DNA of 16,380 nucleotides from WS-9 sp036274595 (GTDB lineage Bacteria > Eisenbacteria > RBG-16-71-46 > SZUA-252), in contig DASUFL010000022.1 in NCBI GenBank assembly GCA_036274595.1, forward strand, positions 1 to 16,380, given 5' to 3'. The position numbers were made by a program, and so were the translations under genes. Numbering within the stretch: the stretch's first letter is position 1; every line of letters starts with the position of its first letter. The notes under the pieces are model-generated. The model was not told where the DNA came from, did no database searches, and saw only the letters and a list, made by a program, of their open reading frames with translations. Positions 1-5,152 of this stretch are shown one piece after another.

Positions 1-11
1 CACATCACGTT

Positions 12-140
12 GTCCGCGTCCCGTCCGAGGCCGCGCTCCGGCCGCAGCGCGCCGCACCGACCGCGAATCGCCCGCCCTCGAACCCGCACGTCCGCCGTCC
101 GCGCCACGAATCCGCCGTCCATTCGCCGCCGGGCCGCTAC
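12..140. repeat. Degenerate GC-rich repeat, copy 1
   Basis: This non-coding stretch before the TPR gene aligns by eye over its whole length with 4774-4903. Both copies begin GTCCGCGTCC, pass through GGCCGCGCTCC, and end with TCCATTCG followed by CGCCGGGCCGCTAC. They differ in length by one base. Copy 2 lies directly downstream of a transposase remnant, so this copy may mark the flank of another element lying to the left of the window; that is inference. No gene is supported in 1-136. Confidence 0.6.
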
Positions 141-982
141 AGGAACCATAGGGCTAGCTGCCGGCGGTTGCGATTGCGGTCCGCGAGGGAGTCGCGGCGA
201 CGCTTCGGGTGCGGGATGATCCGGTCGATCGCGGGGTGACTGTAGGACCAGCCGTATCCCAGGCGGTGTCGCATGGCGTACAGCGCGCGCCAGAATCTCG
301 GTCGATCCCACACGGCCTCGGGCAGGAAGAACCAGTCACCCGGCTCGAGCTCCAACTCGGCCTTGGTCCTTGCGATGCCCTCCCACTCCTCGACGACACG
401 GTCCGCGTCGCCGAGCGCGCCGTGCGCTCGGGCGCGCAGCTTGCGCAGGAACACGTCGCGCTTCCCTTGAAGCAGCCGGAGCGCGTCCCGGGGTCGATTG
501 CTGGCGAGGAGCTCGCAGGCGTCCCAGCTCGGCGCAGGGTGTGGGCCGATCCGGCCGTTCACGCAGTAGGGTTCTCCGCGCTCCCGAATCTCCTCGGAGA
601 GCCAGTCGATCCCGTCGTCAGCCGGCTGCACGGATCGCGCCTTGCCAAGCGCACGGCCGGCCGCATCGTACTCGCCCACATCGGCGAGCGTGTTCGCGAG
701 CTCTTGCCACGACCACGCGTCTCGAGGATCGCGCCGAGTCGCAGCGCGATACGCCCGTGCTGCCGCTCGTGGCGCCGTCATCGTCCAGTCGCTTACATCG
801 CCCTTGAATGCGTAGCCGGCAGCCACCAGCCTGCGATCTGCCCGGCTGGCTCCGCGCTGGTCAAGCGTCCGGAGTGCGTCCTTCAGCGGCCCGAAGAAGA
901 ACCGAGCGTCCTTCGCGGTCCACCAAACGGAGCCGCCCCGGCGCACATCGCGAAGCAGGCGTCGTGCCTCGCCTCGGGTCAT
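137..982 (-). CDS. TPR-containing hypothetical protein
   Basis: A 281-residue protein of unknown function. Around residues 70-135 it carries TPR-like helical pairs: an AARAYRAATRRDPRDAWSWQ segment, then ELANTLADVGEYDAAGRAL. This alternation of small and large residues is typical of tetratricopeptide scaffolds that bind other proteins. The C-terminal third is rich in Trp and Arg and has no motif I recognise. No signal peptide or membrane segment is visible, so it is probably cytoplasmic. The ATG at 982-980 gives a coherent N terminus, but I see no strong ribosome binding site before it. It is divergent from the WD40 gene, and the 110-bp gap between them holds one copy of a 31-bp repeat. A long plus-strand open frame covers the same DNA but has no recognisable domain. 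The TPR call is moderate; the function is unknown. Confidence 0.65.
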   Translation of the reverse strand: MTRGEARRLLRDVRRGGSVWWTAKDARFFFGPLKDALRTLDQRGASRADRRLVAAGYAFKGDVSDWTMTAPRAAARAYRAATRRDPRDAWSWQELANTLADVGEYDAAGRALGKARSVQPADDGIDWLSEEIRERGEPYCVNGRIGPHPAPSWDACELLASNRPRDALRLLQGKRDVFLRKLRARAHGALGDADRVVEEWEGIARTKAELELEPGDWFFLPEAVWDRPRFWRALYAMRHRLGYGWSYSHPAIDRIIPHPKRRRDSLADRNRNRRQLALWFL

Positions 983-1007
983 GCAAACCAGTGTCGCCTA
1001 TGCTCCA

Positions 1008-1038
1008 CCGCGCATCCGAGGAACTTCAGGAGGAGGGG
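1008..1038 (+). repeat. 31-bp direct repeat, left copy
   Basis: Begins CCGCGCATCCGAGGAACTTC and ends in a purine-rich AGGAGGAGGGG. It is identical over 31 bases to 2242-2272. The two copies are in the same orientation and bracket the WD40 gene: this one is 56 bp before its start, the other 6 bp after its stop. Confidence 0.9.
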
Positions 1039-1081
1039 CACCGCGACCATACTACTGCGGCCGTGCGGCATTCCGCCGCGC

Positions 1082-1087
1082 TAGAAT
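1082..1087 (+). promoter_or_regulatory. Possible -10 element for the WD40 gene
   Basis: TAGAAT lies with six bases between it and the GTG start of the WD40 gene. At that spacing transcription would begin at or next to the start codon, giving a leaderless message. This fits the absence of any ribosome binding site in the interval. I see no clear -35 box. This is inference from spacing. Confidence 0.35.
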
Positions 1088-1093
1088 CGCGCT

Positions 1094-2236
1094 GTGCCCG
1101 CGCGCCGAGCTCTGCGCCCTGTGGTCGTGGTTGCGGTGGCCGCTGTCGCGATCCTGGCGTACTGGGGAGTGAGCCGCGTGGGCGCGCCGAGAGCGGGGCC
1201 GCACCAGGGCGGCGTCACTGGTGGCGCGGTGGCCGAGTCGCCCGGACCCCCTTCCGAGGCGGAGCCGGTTGTGGAGGAAGGTCGGACCAGCGTGGCGTTG
1301 GCCGTGTCGCGGCGCGGCCATCTTGCCCTCCTCGAGATCCTCCCTGGGGACCCTGAGGACGGTACTGCATGCGCCGTGTGCATCAGCCCGGATGGGACCA
1401 CGCTGGTGTCCGGGTACGAGTACGGCTCCCTCAGTATCTGGGACGTACGTTCCGGTGCATCTAGGCTCGTGCGGACGTTCGAGGCGCACCGCGGCCGTGT
1501 CGTGACCGTGGCGTGGAGTTTAGACGGTCACCGTGTCGCGTCGGCCGATGGGGCCGACACCGCGCTCTGGGACCCATGGACAGGTCGCGAAACGCTAAGG
1601 ATCAGGCGGAACCTACGGACGAGCCGCTTCGACCTGGCATTCAGCCCGGACGGGTCCCGCCTCTACACCACCGGCGGCGCCTCCGGAGTCGATGTGTGGG
1701 ACTTGGTCTCCGGAGAGCAGACGCGCATGTTGGTGGGCGACAGGCCCCCGATCGTCATTGGACCGAAGGCTCCGATCGGTCTGGGCTTCCGCGCCGAACA
1801 TATTGCCGTGGCACCAGACGGTTCGTGGGTCGCGGGAGCGGTCTACCACGATCCCCTGCAGATTATCGACGCGCAATCAGGGCTACTCATCAAGCGCCTG
1901 ACCGGCTTGGACCATCCGGCGACGTGTGTCGCGGTCTCCAACGAGAGCCTCCTGGCGATCTCGGAAGGGACGCTGCACGTATGGAACACGGGCACATGGG
2001 AAGAAGTTTCCTCCATCAAGGGCCCGAGCGGTCAAGTCGCGGCAACCGAAGACGGCGCGTCAGTGATCTGCACGATCCCGGAGGCGAGTACCCTGACCAT
2101 CTGGAGTCTGCTGGACGGGACCCTCGTCGACGAGATCGACGTCGGAAGCAAACCCCTGGCGTTGGCCGTTCGCGGTCGCGCGATCTGGGTCGGATGCGAG
2201 GACGGCACCATCAAGCGATACGAGCATCGTCCCTGA
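1094..2236 (+). CDS. Membrane-anchored WD40-repeat protein
   Basis: A 380-residue protein with an N-terminal hydrophobic anchor (about residues 9-26, PVVVVAVAAVAILAYWGV), a low-complexity linker, and then WD40-type blades from about residue 85 to the end. Visible blade signatures include SPDGTTLVSGYEYGSLSIWD, SPDGSRLYTTGGASGVDVWD, LLAISEGTLHVWN and a closing GCEDGTIKRYE. This spacing is enough for one seven-bladed propeller. WD40 propellers are protein-interaction platforms, and the anchor would place this one on the outer face of the cytoplasmic membrane. The GTG start is chosen because it keeps the anchor intact and follows a -10-like TAGAAT. No enzyme domain is fused. The gene is bracketed by two identical 31-bp repeats and converges on the small gene at 2279-2629. 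The fold is secure; the partner is unknown. Confidence 0.85.
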   Translation: MPARRALRPVVVVAVAAVAILAYWGVSRVGAPRAGPHQGGVTGGAVAESPGPPSEAEPVVEEGRTSVALAVSRRGHLALLEILPGDPEDGTACAVCISPDGTTLVSGYEYGSLSIWDVRSGASRLVRTFEAHRGRVVTVAWSLDGHRVASADGADTALWDPWTGRETLRIRRNLRTSRFDLAFSPDGSRLYTTGGASGVDVWDLVSGEQTRMLVGDRPPIVIGPKAPIGLGFRAEHIAVAPDGSWVAGAVYHDPLQIIDAQSGLLIKRLTGLDHPATCVAVSNESLLAISEGTLHVWNTGTWEEVSSIKGPSGQVAATEDGASVICTIPEASTLTIWSLLDGTLVDEIDVGSKPLALAVRGRAIWVGCEDGTIKRYEHRP

Positions 2237-2241
2237 GAGCC

Positions 2242-2272
2242 CCGCGCATCCGAGGAACTTCAGGAGGAGGGG
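2242..2272 (+). repeat. 31-bp direct repeat, right copy
   Basis: Identical to 1008-1038 and in the same orientation. It fills nearly all of the gap between the WD40 stop codon and the end of the convergent gene at 2279. Its purine-rich end places AGGAGG just before an ATG at 2274, but the short frame from that ATG is antisense to the 2279-2629 gene and looks like a shadow. Confidence 0.9.
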
Positions 2273-2278
2273 TATGGG

Positions 2279-2629
2279 TCACAAGACGTGGAGGTCATCA
2301 AGCTCCACGAGGTACCTGGTCCCCTGCTGGCGAATCGTGAGATCCAAGGTGAGGTCGGATCGGCCCTCTTCCCGCGTGTGGAGGGGCACCCGGACCGACC
2401 AGGCGAGCGCGCTTGTCCCCTCGATTGTGACGTAGTCGATGACCGCGTGCGATGGGAGCGGCAGCAGTGTACGCCCATACCCGGCGACCGCGTCCGAGAG
2501 ATCGGTGGCGTTCAGCCTTCCGGCGGGCGACAGCCCCGCGATCGCCTCGTACTCGGCAGCGGCGAGGAGGGAAACAACGCGCCGAACGGCATCATCGCGC
2601 TGGTGCTGGTCGTTCTTCGGCTGCGTCAT
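2279..2629 (-). CDS. Small DUF7668-like hypothetical protein
   Basis: A 116-residue soluble protein with no signal peptide. Its second half has the pattern I associate from memory with DUF7668 proteins: a conserved YGRTL, then a strand-rich WSVRVPLHTREEGRSDLTL segment, ending in an acidic ELDDLHVL tail. That assignment needs a profile search. The function of such proteins is unknown. The N-terminal half (AVRRVVSLLAAAEYEAIAGL) is a predicted helix. The ATG at 2629-2627 lies 27 bp after the stop of the gene at 2657-3304 on the same strand, so the two are probably co-transcribed. No strong ribosome binding site is visible. It converges on the WD40 gene with a 42-bp gap occupied by the 31-bp repeat. 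Confidence 0.6.
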   Translation of the reverse strand: MTQPKNDQHQRDDAVRRVVSLLAAAEYEAIAGLSPAGRLNATDLSDAVAGYGRTLLPLPSHAVIDYVTIEGTSALAWSVRVPLHTREEGRSDLTLDLTIRQQGTRYLVELDDLHVL

Positions 2630-2656
2630 CGGCTTTGGAAATTGTAGGAGCCGCGG

Positions 2657-3304
2657 TCACCTCACCAGCGGCACGAGCTGTCCGAATGTCTCTGCGTCAG
2701 CGGCGGTGCGGGGCTTACAATCCGGTCCTTCGACCCTCGAAAGACGAGCTGGAGCCCGCCCTCCAAATTCCCCATCGACACCAACCACATCAACGTGCTC
2801 GCCGGCATCCACCTCGGCCTCCGTGGGCTCTTCCTGGGGCACCGAGAGATGCCAAACCCACGCCCTCGCTCCGGTGGCACCATCGAAGAACACCAGCTCG
2901 GGCCTGTCTACGTCCGGAACTTGCTCGCCAGCTCCGATCGAGATCAATGGTGCCCGGACAGCCACATCGAACACCCGTGGTCTTCCTTGCCCTGCAAGGG
3001 CGGCAGTCCCCTCTCCCTTGTCCAGTCGAATCAACACGCCGCCGCCATCGGTGCTGCCCCACCACATCCCGTCGAAGTAGCCCACGGGCCCAAGTCGCAG
3101 GCATCGCCTCTCGCTCTTGCCGACCGCCGGTTCGTGGCTGGCTTCGTCGCCTTCACGATGCGCCCAGTACACGGCACTCGCACCAACGACGATCGTCCCG
3201 ATTACGGCAAGGCTGGCGCTCCACCGCACGTTCACGCCAGCGAGGATATCGCCCGCGGCCGAGAGGGGCTCCTCGACAGACCGTGGTTCCCAAAAGAAGC
3301 GCAT
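2657..3304 (-). CDS. Membrane-anchored hypothetical protein
   Basis: A 215-residue protein with a single hydrophobic segment at about residues 28-47 (RWSASLAVIGTIVVGASAVY), followed by an Arg/His-rich stop and a mostly polar, probably extracytoplasmic domain. That domain is rich in Gly and Val with short beta-like stretches, such as VLIRLDKGEG and PELVFFDGATGARAWVW, and has two cysteines. I recognise no family. It is the first gene of a probable two-gene unit with 2279-2629. The ATG at 3304-3302 begins MRFFWEP; the DNA spanning this start recurs imperfectly at 3512-3545. The organisation (anchor plus small soluble partner) is seen in the sequence; any functional link is inference. Confidence 0.6.
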   Translation of the reverse strand: MRFFWEPRSVEEPLSAAGDILAGVNVRWSASLAVIGTIVVGASAVYWAHREGDEASHEPAVGKSERRCLRLGPVGYFDGMWWGSTDGGGVLIRLDKGEGTAALAGQGRPRVFDVAVRAPLISIGAGEQVPDVDRPELVFFDGATGARAWVWHLSVPQEEPTEAEVDAGEHVDVVGVDGEFGGRAPARLSRVEGPDCKPRTAADAETFGQLVPLVR

Positions 3305-3323
3305 CAGCTAGCGCATCAGGGCG
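3295..3323. repeat. Imperfect repeat A over the start of the 2657-3304 gene
   Basis: AGAAGCGCATCAGCTAGCGC followed by ATCAGGGCG. It contains GCGCATCAG twice, 12 bp apart, and covers the start codon of the minus-strand gene. A diverged copy with the same AGAAGCGCA, GCTAGCGCATCAG and GGGCG blocks lies at 3512-3545 in the same orientation. Confidence 0.6.
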
Positions 3324-3377
3324 TCCCGAGCAGTCTCGGCGCGAACGTCCCCGCTCGCCCTAAGTCCGCGCCGCTGG

Positions 3378-3383
3378 TAGACT
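3378..3383 (+). promoter_or_regulatory. Possible -10 element of the tRNA fragment
   Basis: TAGACT ends 11 bp before the first base of the tRNA 5' half, a plausible distance for a -10 box of a tRNA promoter. No convincing -35 box is visible. If active, it would transcribe the tRNA fragment and the repeats beyond it. Confidence 0.3.
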
Positions 3384-3394
3384 TGTGCACACGC

Positions 3395-3433
3395 GGGGCC
3401 GTAGCTCAATGGATAGAGCAGCGGACTCATAAT
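3395..3433 (+). pseudogene. 5' half of a tRNA-Met(CAT), truncated after the anticodon loop
   Basis: The sequence reads as a canonical tRNA 5' half: acceptor strand GGGGCCG (3395-3401), TA, D-stem GCTC/GAGC (3404-3407 and 3416-3419) around AATGGATA, anticodon stem strand GCGGA, and loop CTCATAA with anticodon CAT (3428-3430). The sequence after the loop (TGCGT) no longer matches the required TCCGC. No T-arm (GGTTCGA-type) or closing CGGCCCC is present in the following few hundred bases, nor anywhere I looked in the window. This is therefore half a tRNA gene, broken in the anticodon-stem region, a place where tyrosine-recombinase elements and group I introns commonly insert. Elongator Met is likelier than Ile(CAT), from the CTCATAA loop. 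Confidence 0.75.
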
Positions 3434-3477
3434 GCGTCGCTACCCCCTTGTCCCGCAAGGACTTACGACGACGACTT

Positions 3478-3513
3478 GTCCATATGGTCCATACCGTCCA
3501 TGGAGTCCAGAAG
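3478..3513 (+). repeat. Four 9-bp tandem repeats (GTCCANNNN)
   Basis: GTCCATATG, GTCCATACC, GTCCATGGA and GTCCAGAAG follow one another at an exact 9-bp period starting at 3478, 3487, 3496 and 3505. Just upstream, at 3450-3462, GTCC-CGCAA-GGAC forms a small hairpin, so the GTCC word recurs there too. The array lies between the broken tRNA and the toxin-antitoxin pair. Four short degenerate units without conserved spacers are not a CRISPR array. Confidence 0.7.
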
Positions 3514-3545
3514 AAGCGCAGCGCTAGCGCATCAGCTGCAGGGCG
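3512..3545. repeat. Imperfect repeat B, copy of the 3295-3323 sequence
   Basis: Shares AGAAGCGCA, GCTAGCGCATCAG and GGGCG with 3295-3323, with small insertions between the blocks. Read on the minus strand it gives an LRFFWTP-like peptide in place of the MRFFWEP start of the 2657-3304 gene. This suggests duplication of that gene start, or a shared mobile sequence. The roughly 190 bp between the copies contain the tRNA half. Confidence 0.55.
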
Positions 3546-3559
3546 CCCCTCGGGGTAGG

Positions 3560-3793
3560 ATGCGACCGGTGGACTACAGCAAGATCATCGTCATCGAGCC
3601 CGGCAAGCGGAGCGGGAAGCCCTGCATCCGCGGCCTGCGGATCACGGTCTCGGACGTGCTCGACTACCTCGCGTCCGGGATGACCGAGGAGGAGATCCTC
3701 GCGGACTTCCCCGAGCTGACGTCCGAGGACATCCGCGCCTGCCTCGCGTTCGCCGCAGATCGTGAGCGGCGGATGACGAACCTGCCCACGTGA
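3560..3793 (+). CDS. DUF433 antitoxin
   Basis: A 77-residue DUF433 protein. It shows the family hallmarks: an N-terminal DYSKIIVIEPGKRSGKPCIR segment, then GLRITVSDVLDYLASGMTEE and EILADFPELTSEDIRACLAF. DUF433 is a small winged/HTH-like fold found as the antitoxin of DUF5615 PIN-like toxins, which it neutralises and probably helps to autoregulate by binding the promoter. The ATG at 3560 is preferred over upstream in-frame starts because the family begins here and a G-rich CGGGGTAGG precedes it. The upstream in-frame extension reads through the tRNA half and repeats, so it is not coding. Its stop overlaps the toxin start as GTGA, implying translational coupling. A GC-rich CCCCTCGGGG just before the start could be an operator; that is inference. 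Confidence 0.88.
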   Translation: MRPVDYSKIIVIEPGKRSGKPCIRGLRITVSDVLDYLASGMTEEEILADFPELTSEDIRACLAFAADRERRMTNLPT

Positions 3794-4122
3794 AGCTGCT
3801 CTTCGACGAGAACCTGTCGAGGAGGCTGGTCAAGGCCCTGTCCGGTGTGTACCCCGGGTCCGCGCACGTCGCCGACCGTGGCCTTGAGCGCGCGGACGAC
3901 AAGGTCGTGTGGGAGCACGCGAAGGAGAACGGCTTCGTCATCGTGACCAAGGACATGGATTTCCACCAGCGCGCGTTCCTGCACGGCCCGCCGCCGAAGG
4001 TCGTCTGGATCCGCCTCGGGAACTGCACGACGAAGAAGGTCGAGACGCTGCTCCGGATGCGCGCCGCGGACATCAAGGCGTTCGGCGACGAGAGGGGCTC
4101 GGCACTGCTCGCGCTGCCCTGA
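3790..4122 (+). CDS. DUF5615 PIN-like toxin
   Basis: A 110-residue DUF5615 (PIN-like) protein, the predicted toxin of the pair. It begins KLLFDENLSRRLV, with the first acidic PIN residues (D and E of FDEN). It continues through HVADRGLERADDKVVWEHAK to a second acidic cluster, FVIVTKDMDFHQRA, and then VVWIRLGNCTT. PIN domains coordinate magnesium through such acids and cleave RNA. All expected acids are visible, so the toxin looks intact. The GTG start at 3790 overlaps the antitoxin stop by four bases, the usual antitoxin-first order. A short GC hairpin (CCGCG-CCC-CGCGG) lies just past the stop but lacks a T-run. RNase activity is inferred from the family and is less well documented than for VapC. 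Confidence 0.87.
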   Translation: MKLLFDENLSRRLVKALSGVYPGSAHVADRGLERADDKVVWEHAKENGFVIVTKDMDFHQRAFLHGPPPKVVWIRLGNCTTKKVETLLRMRAADIKAFGDERGSALLALP

Positions 4123-4170
4123 CGCCGCGCCCCGCGGCACCCGCGTTCCGAGCAGGGATACCCTTCCCGG

Positions 4171-4749
4171 ATGATCCGCGCCCTGCTCCTCATCGCCCGC
4201 GAGATCGCCCTCGCCCATGACCAATGGCTCGCGAACCTCGGGCGCCGCCGGCCGCTCGCGGCGGAGAACGCCGCGCTCCGCGAGATCGTCGAGCGGCAGC
4301 GAGCGCAGATCGATCTCCTGCGTGCGAGGCTCCTCGGACACGGCGCGCCGAGCCACGTCGTCACGGACCACGGTCGGCAGTTCACCTCCGCCGCGTTCAA
4401 GTGCGCGCTCGCTCGCCGCCGCATCCGGCACCGCTTCGGCGCCGTCGCCAAGCGCGGATCCCGGTCCCTCGCCCGGATCGATCGCTTCTGGCGCTCGATG
4501 AAGGACGAGTACGCGCGCGGGCTCTTCCTCTACCGCCCGCTCCGAGCGATCGAGCGAGACATGGTCTGGTACGTCTCGTGGTTCAACGAGGAGAGACCGC
4601 ACGGCGGCCTGGACCTCCGCACGCCCGACGACGTTCATCACGAGCGCCGTCGCCGACGACCGCGCAACGTGACGCGCGGCGTGCTCGCCGTGCGGTTCGT
4701 GGCCGGCGACCACCGCCTCCCGATCCTCCGGCTGCGCCGCGCGGCGTAG
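4171..4749 (+). CDS. Integrase-core transposase remnant, internally deleted
   Basis: A 192-residue open frame carrying only part of an rve/DDE transposase. Residues 1-55 form a basic then leucine-rich coiled coil (AAENAALREIVERQRAQIDL) like the N terminus of longer relatives. The protein then jumps straight to HVVTDHGRQFTSAAF, where D66 is the second catalytic Asp. The block with the first Asp and the HTH region is missing. At the position of the catalytic Glu, where the family usually reads ER-F, the protein has IDRFWRSMKDEY, with Asp at residue 104. The C terminus (WFNEERPHGGLDLRTPDDV) is the typical end of these enzymes. Two of three catalytic positions are therefore absent or changed, and the product is very unlikely to transpose anything. 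It follows the toxin gene by 48 bp and is followed by degenerate repeats. The frame is open, so an in-frame deletion is the likeliest cause. Confidence 0.75.
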   Translation: MIRALLLIAREIALAHDQWLANLGRRRPLAAENAALREIVERQRAQIDLLRARLLGHGAPSHVVTDHGRQFTSAAFKCALARRRIRHRFGAVAKRGSRSLARIDRFWRSMKDEYARGLFLYRPLRAIERDMVWYVSWFNEERPHGGLDLRTPDDVHHERRRRRPRNVTRGVLAVRFVAGDHRLPILRLRRAA

Positions 4750-4773
4750 CTCCCGCTCCCTGACAACCACGAC

Positions 4774-4903
4774 GTCCGCGTCCCCGCCGGGGCCGCGCTC
4801 CGTCCCCAGCTCCCGGCCATCGCGCGGAACCGACCCTCTCCGGACCGCGCGTTCCGGCGTCCGCGGCCCGGAACCCGCCCTCCATTCGGCGCCGGGCCGC
4901 TAC
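4774..4903. repeat. Degenerate GC-rich repeat, copy 2
   Basis: Aligns by eye along its whole length with 12-140, sharing GTCCGCGTCC near the start and GCCGGGCCGCTAC at the end. It begins 25 bp after the transposase remnant stop codon, consistent with being the flank of that element. It fills the first part of a 403-bp stretch (4750-5152) without a supported gene. Confidence 0.6.
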
Positions 4904-4917
4904 ACCCGGTCAAGGTG

Positions 4918-4996
4918 CGGAACCGCCGTCTCCGAACCGCGCCCGCCGCCTTCCGCGGCCACGAATCCGGCGTCCATCGTGCGCTGGGCCGCCACA
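4918..4996. repeat. Degenerate GC-rich repeat, partial copy 3
   Basis: A shorter, more diverged copy of the 3' part of the same repeat. It contains CACGAATCCGGCGTCCAT and ends GCGCTGGGCCGCCACAC, compared with CACGAATCCGCCGTCCAT and GCCGGGCCGCTACAG at 105-142. It follows copy 2 by 14 bp. The rest of the gap, 4997-5152, shows nothing I can name. Confidence 0.5.
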
Positions 4997-5152
4997 CCCT
5001 CTCCGCGCCCGACCGCAGGCTCACGCCGCGCGCGTGGATGGCCGCGCGCCCCACGGCGCCCGCCCCCGAGCCGCGGTAGCGCCGGCTCGCCACCACCGCC
5101 AGCTCGTCACCAGGGGCCGGTGTACCGGGGACGGCCGGACGCTTACGCTTCA

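Noticed and set aside
209..1084. A 291-codon plus-strand frame opposite the TPR gene
   Set aside because: It has no recognisable domain, whereas the minus-strand frame shows TPR pattern. It also runs through the intergenic repeat.
1008..2272. Integron gene cassette with attC sites around the WD40 gene
   Set aside because: The 31-bp repeats contain no RYYYAAC/GTTRRRY core pair and do not fold as an attC, and no integrase is nearby.
2274..2435. Short plus-strand frame from the ATG at 2274 preceded by AGGAGG
   Set aside because: It lies antisense to the coherent 2279-2629 gene, its Ser/Arg-rich product has no motif, and the purine run is part of the 31-bp repeat.
3478..3513. CRISPR array
   Set aside because: Units are 9 bp, contiguous and degenerate with no spacers, and no cas gene is present.
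3395..3800. Group I intron in the tRNA anticodon loop
   Set aside because: The break point suits one, but I found no 3' exon (T-arm and CGGCCCC) downstream and no recognisable group I core. The following sequence is tandem repeats and a coding pair.
5100..5152. Rho-independent terminator after the HEAT gene
   Set aside because: Only a 4-bp CCGG stem is visible on the minus strand, with no T-run after it.
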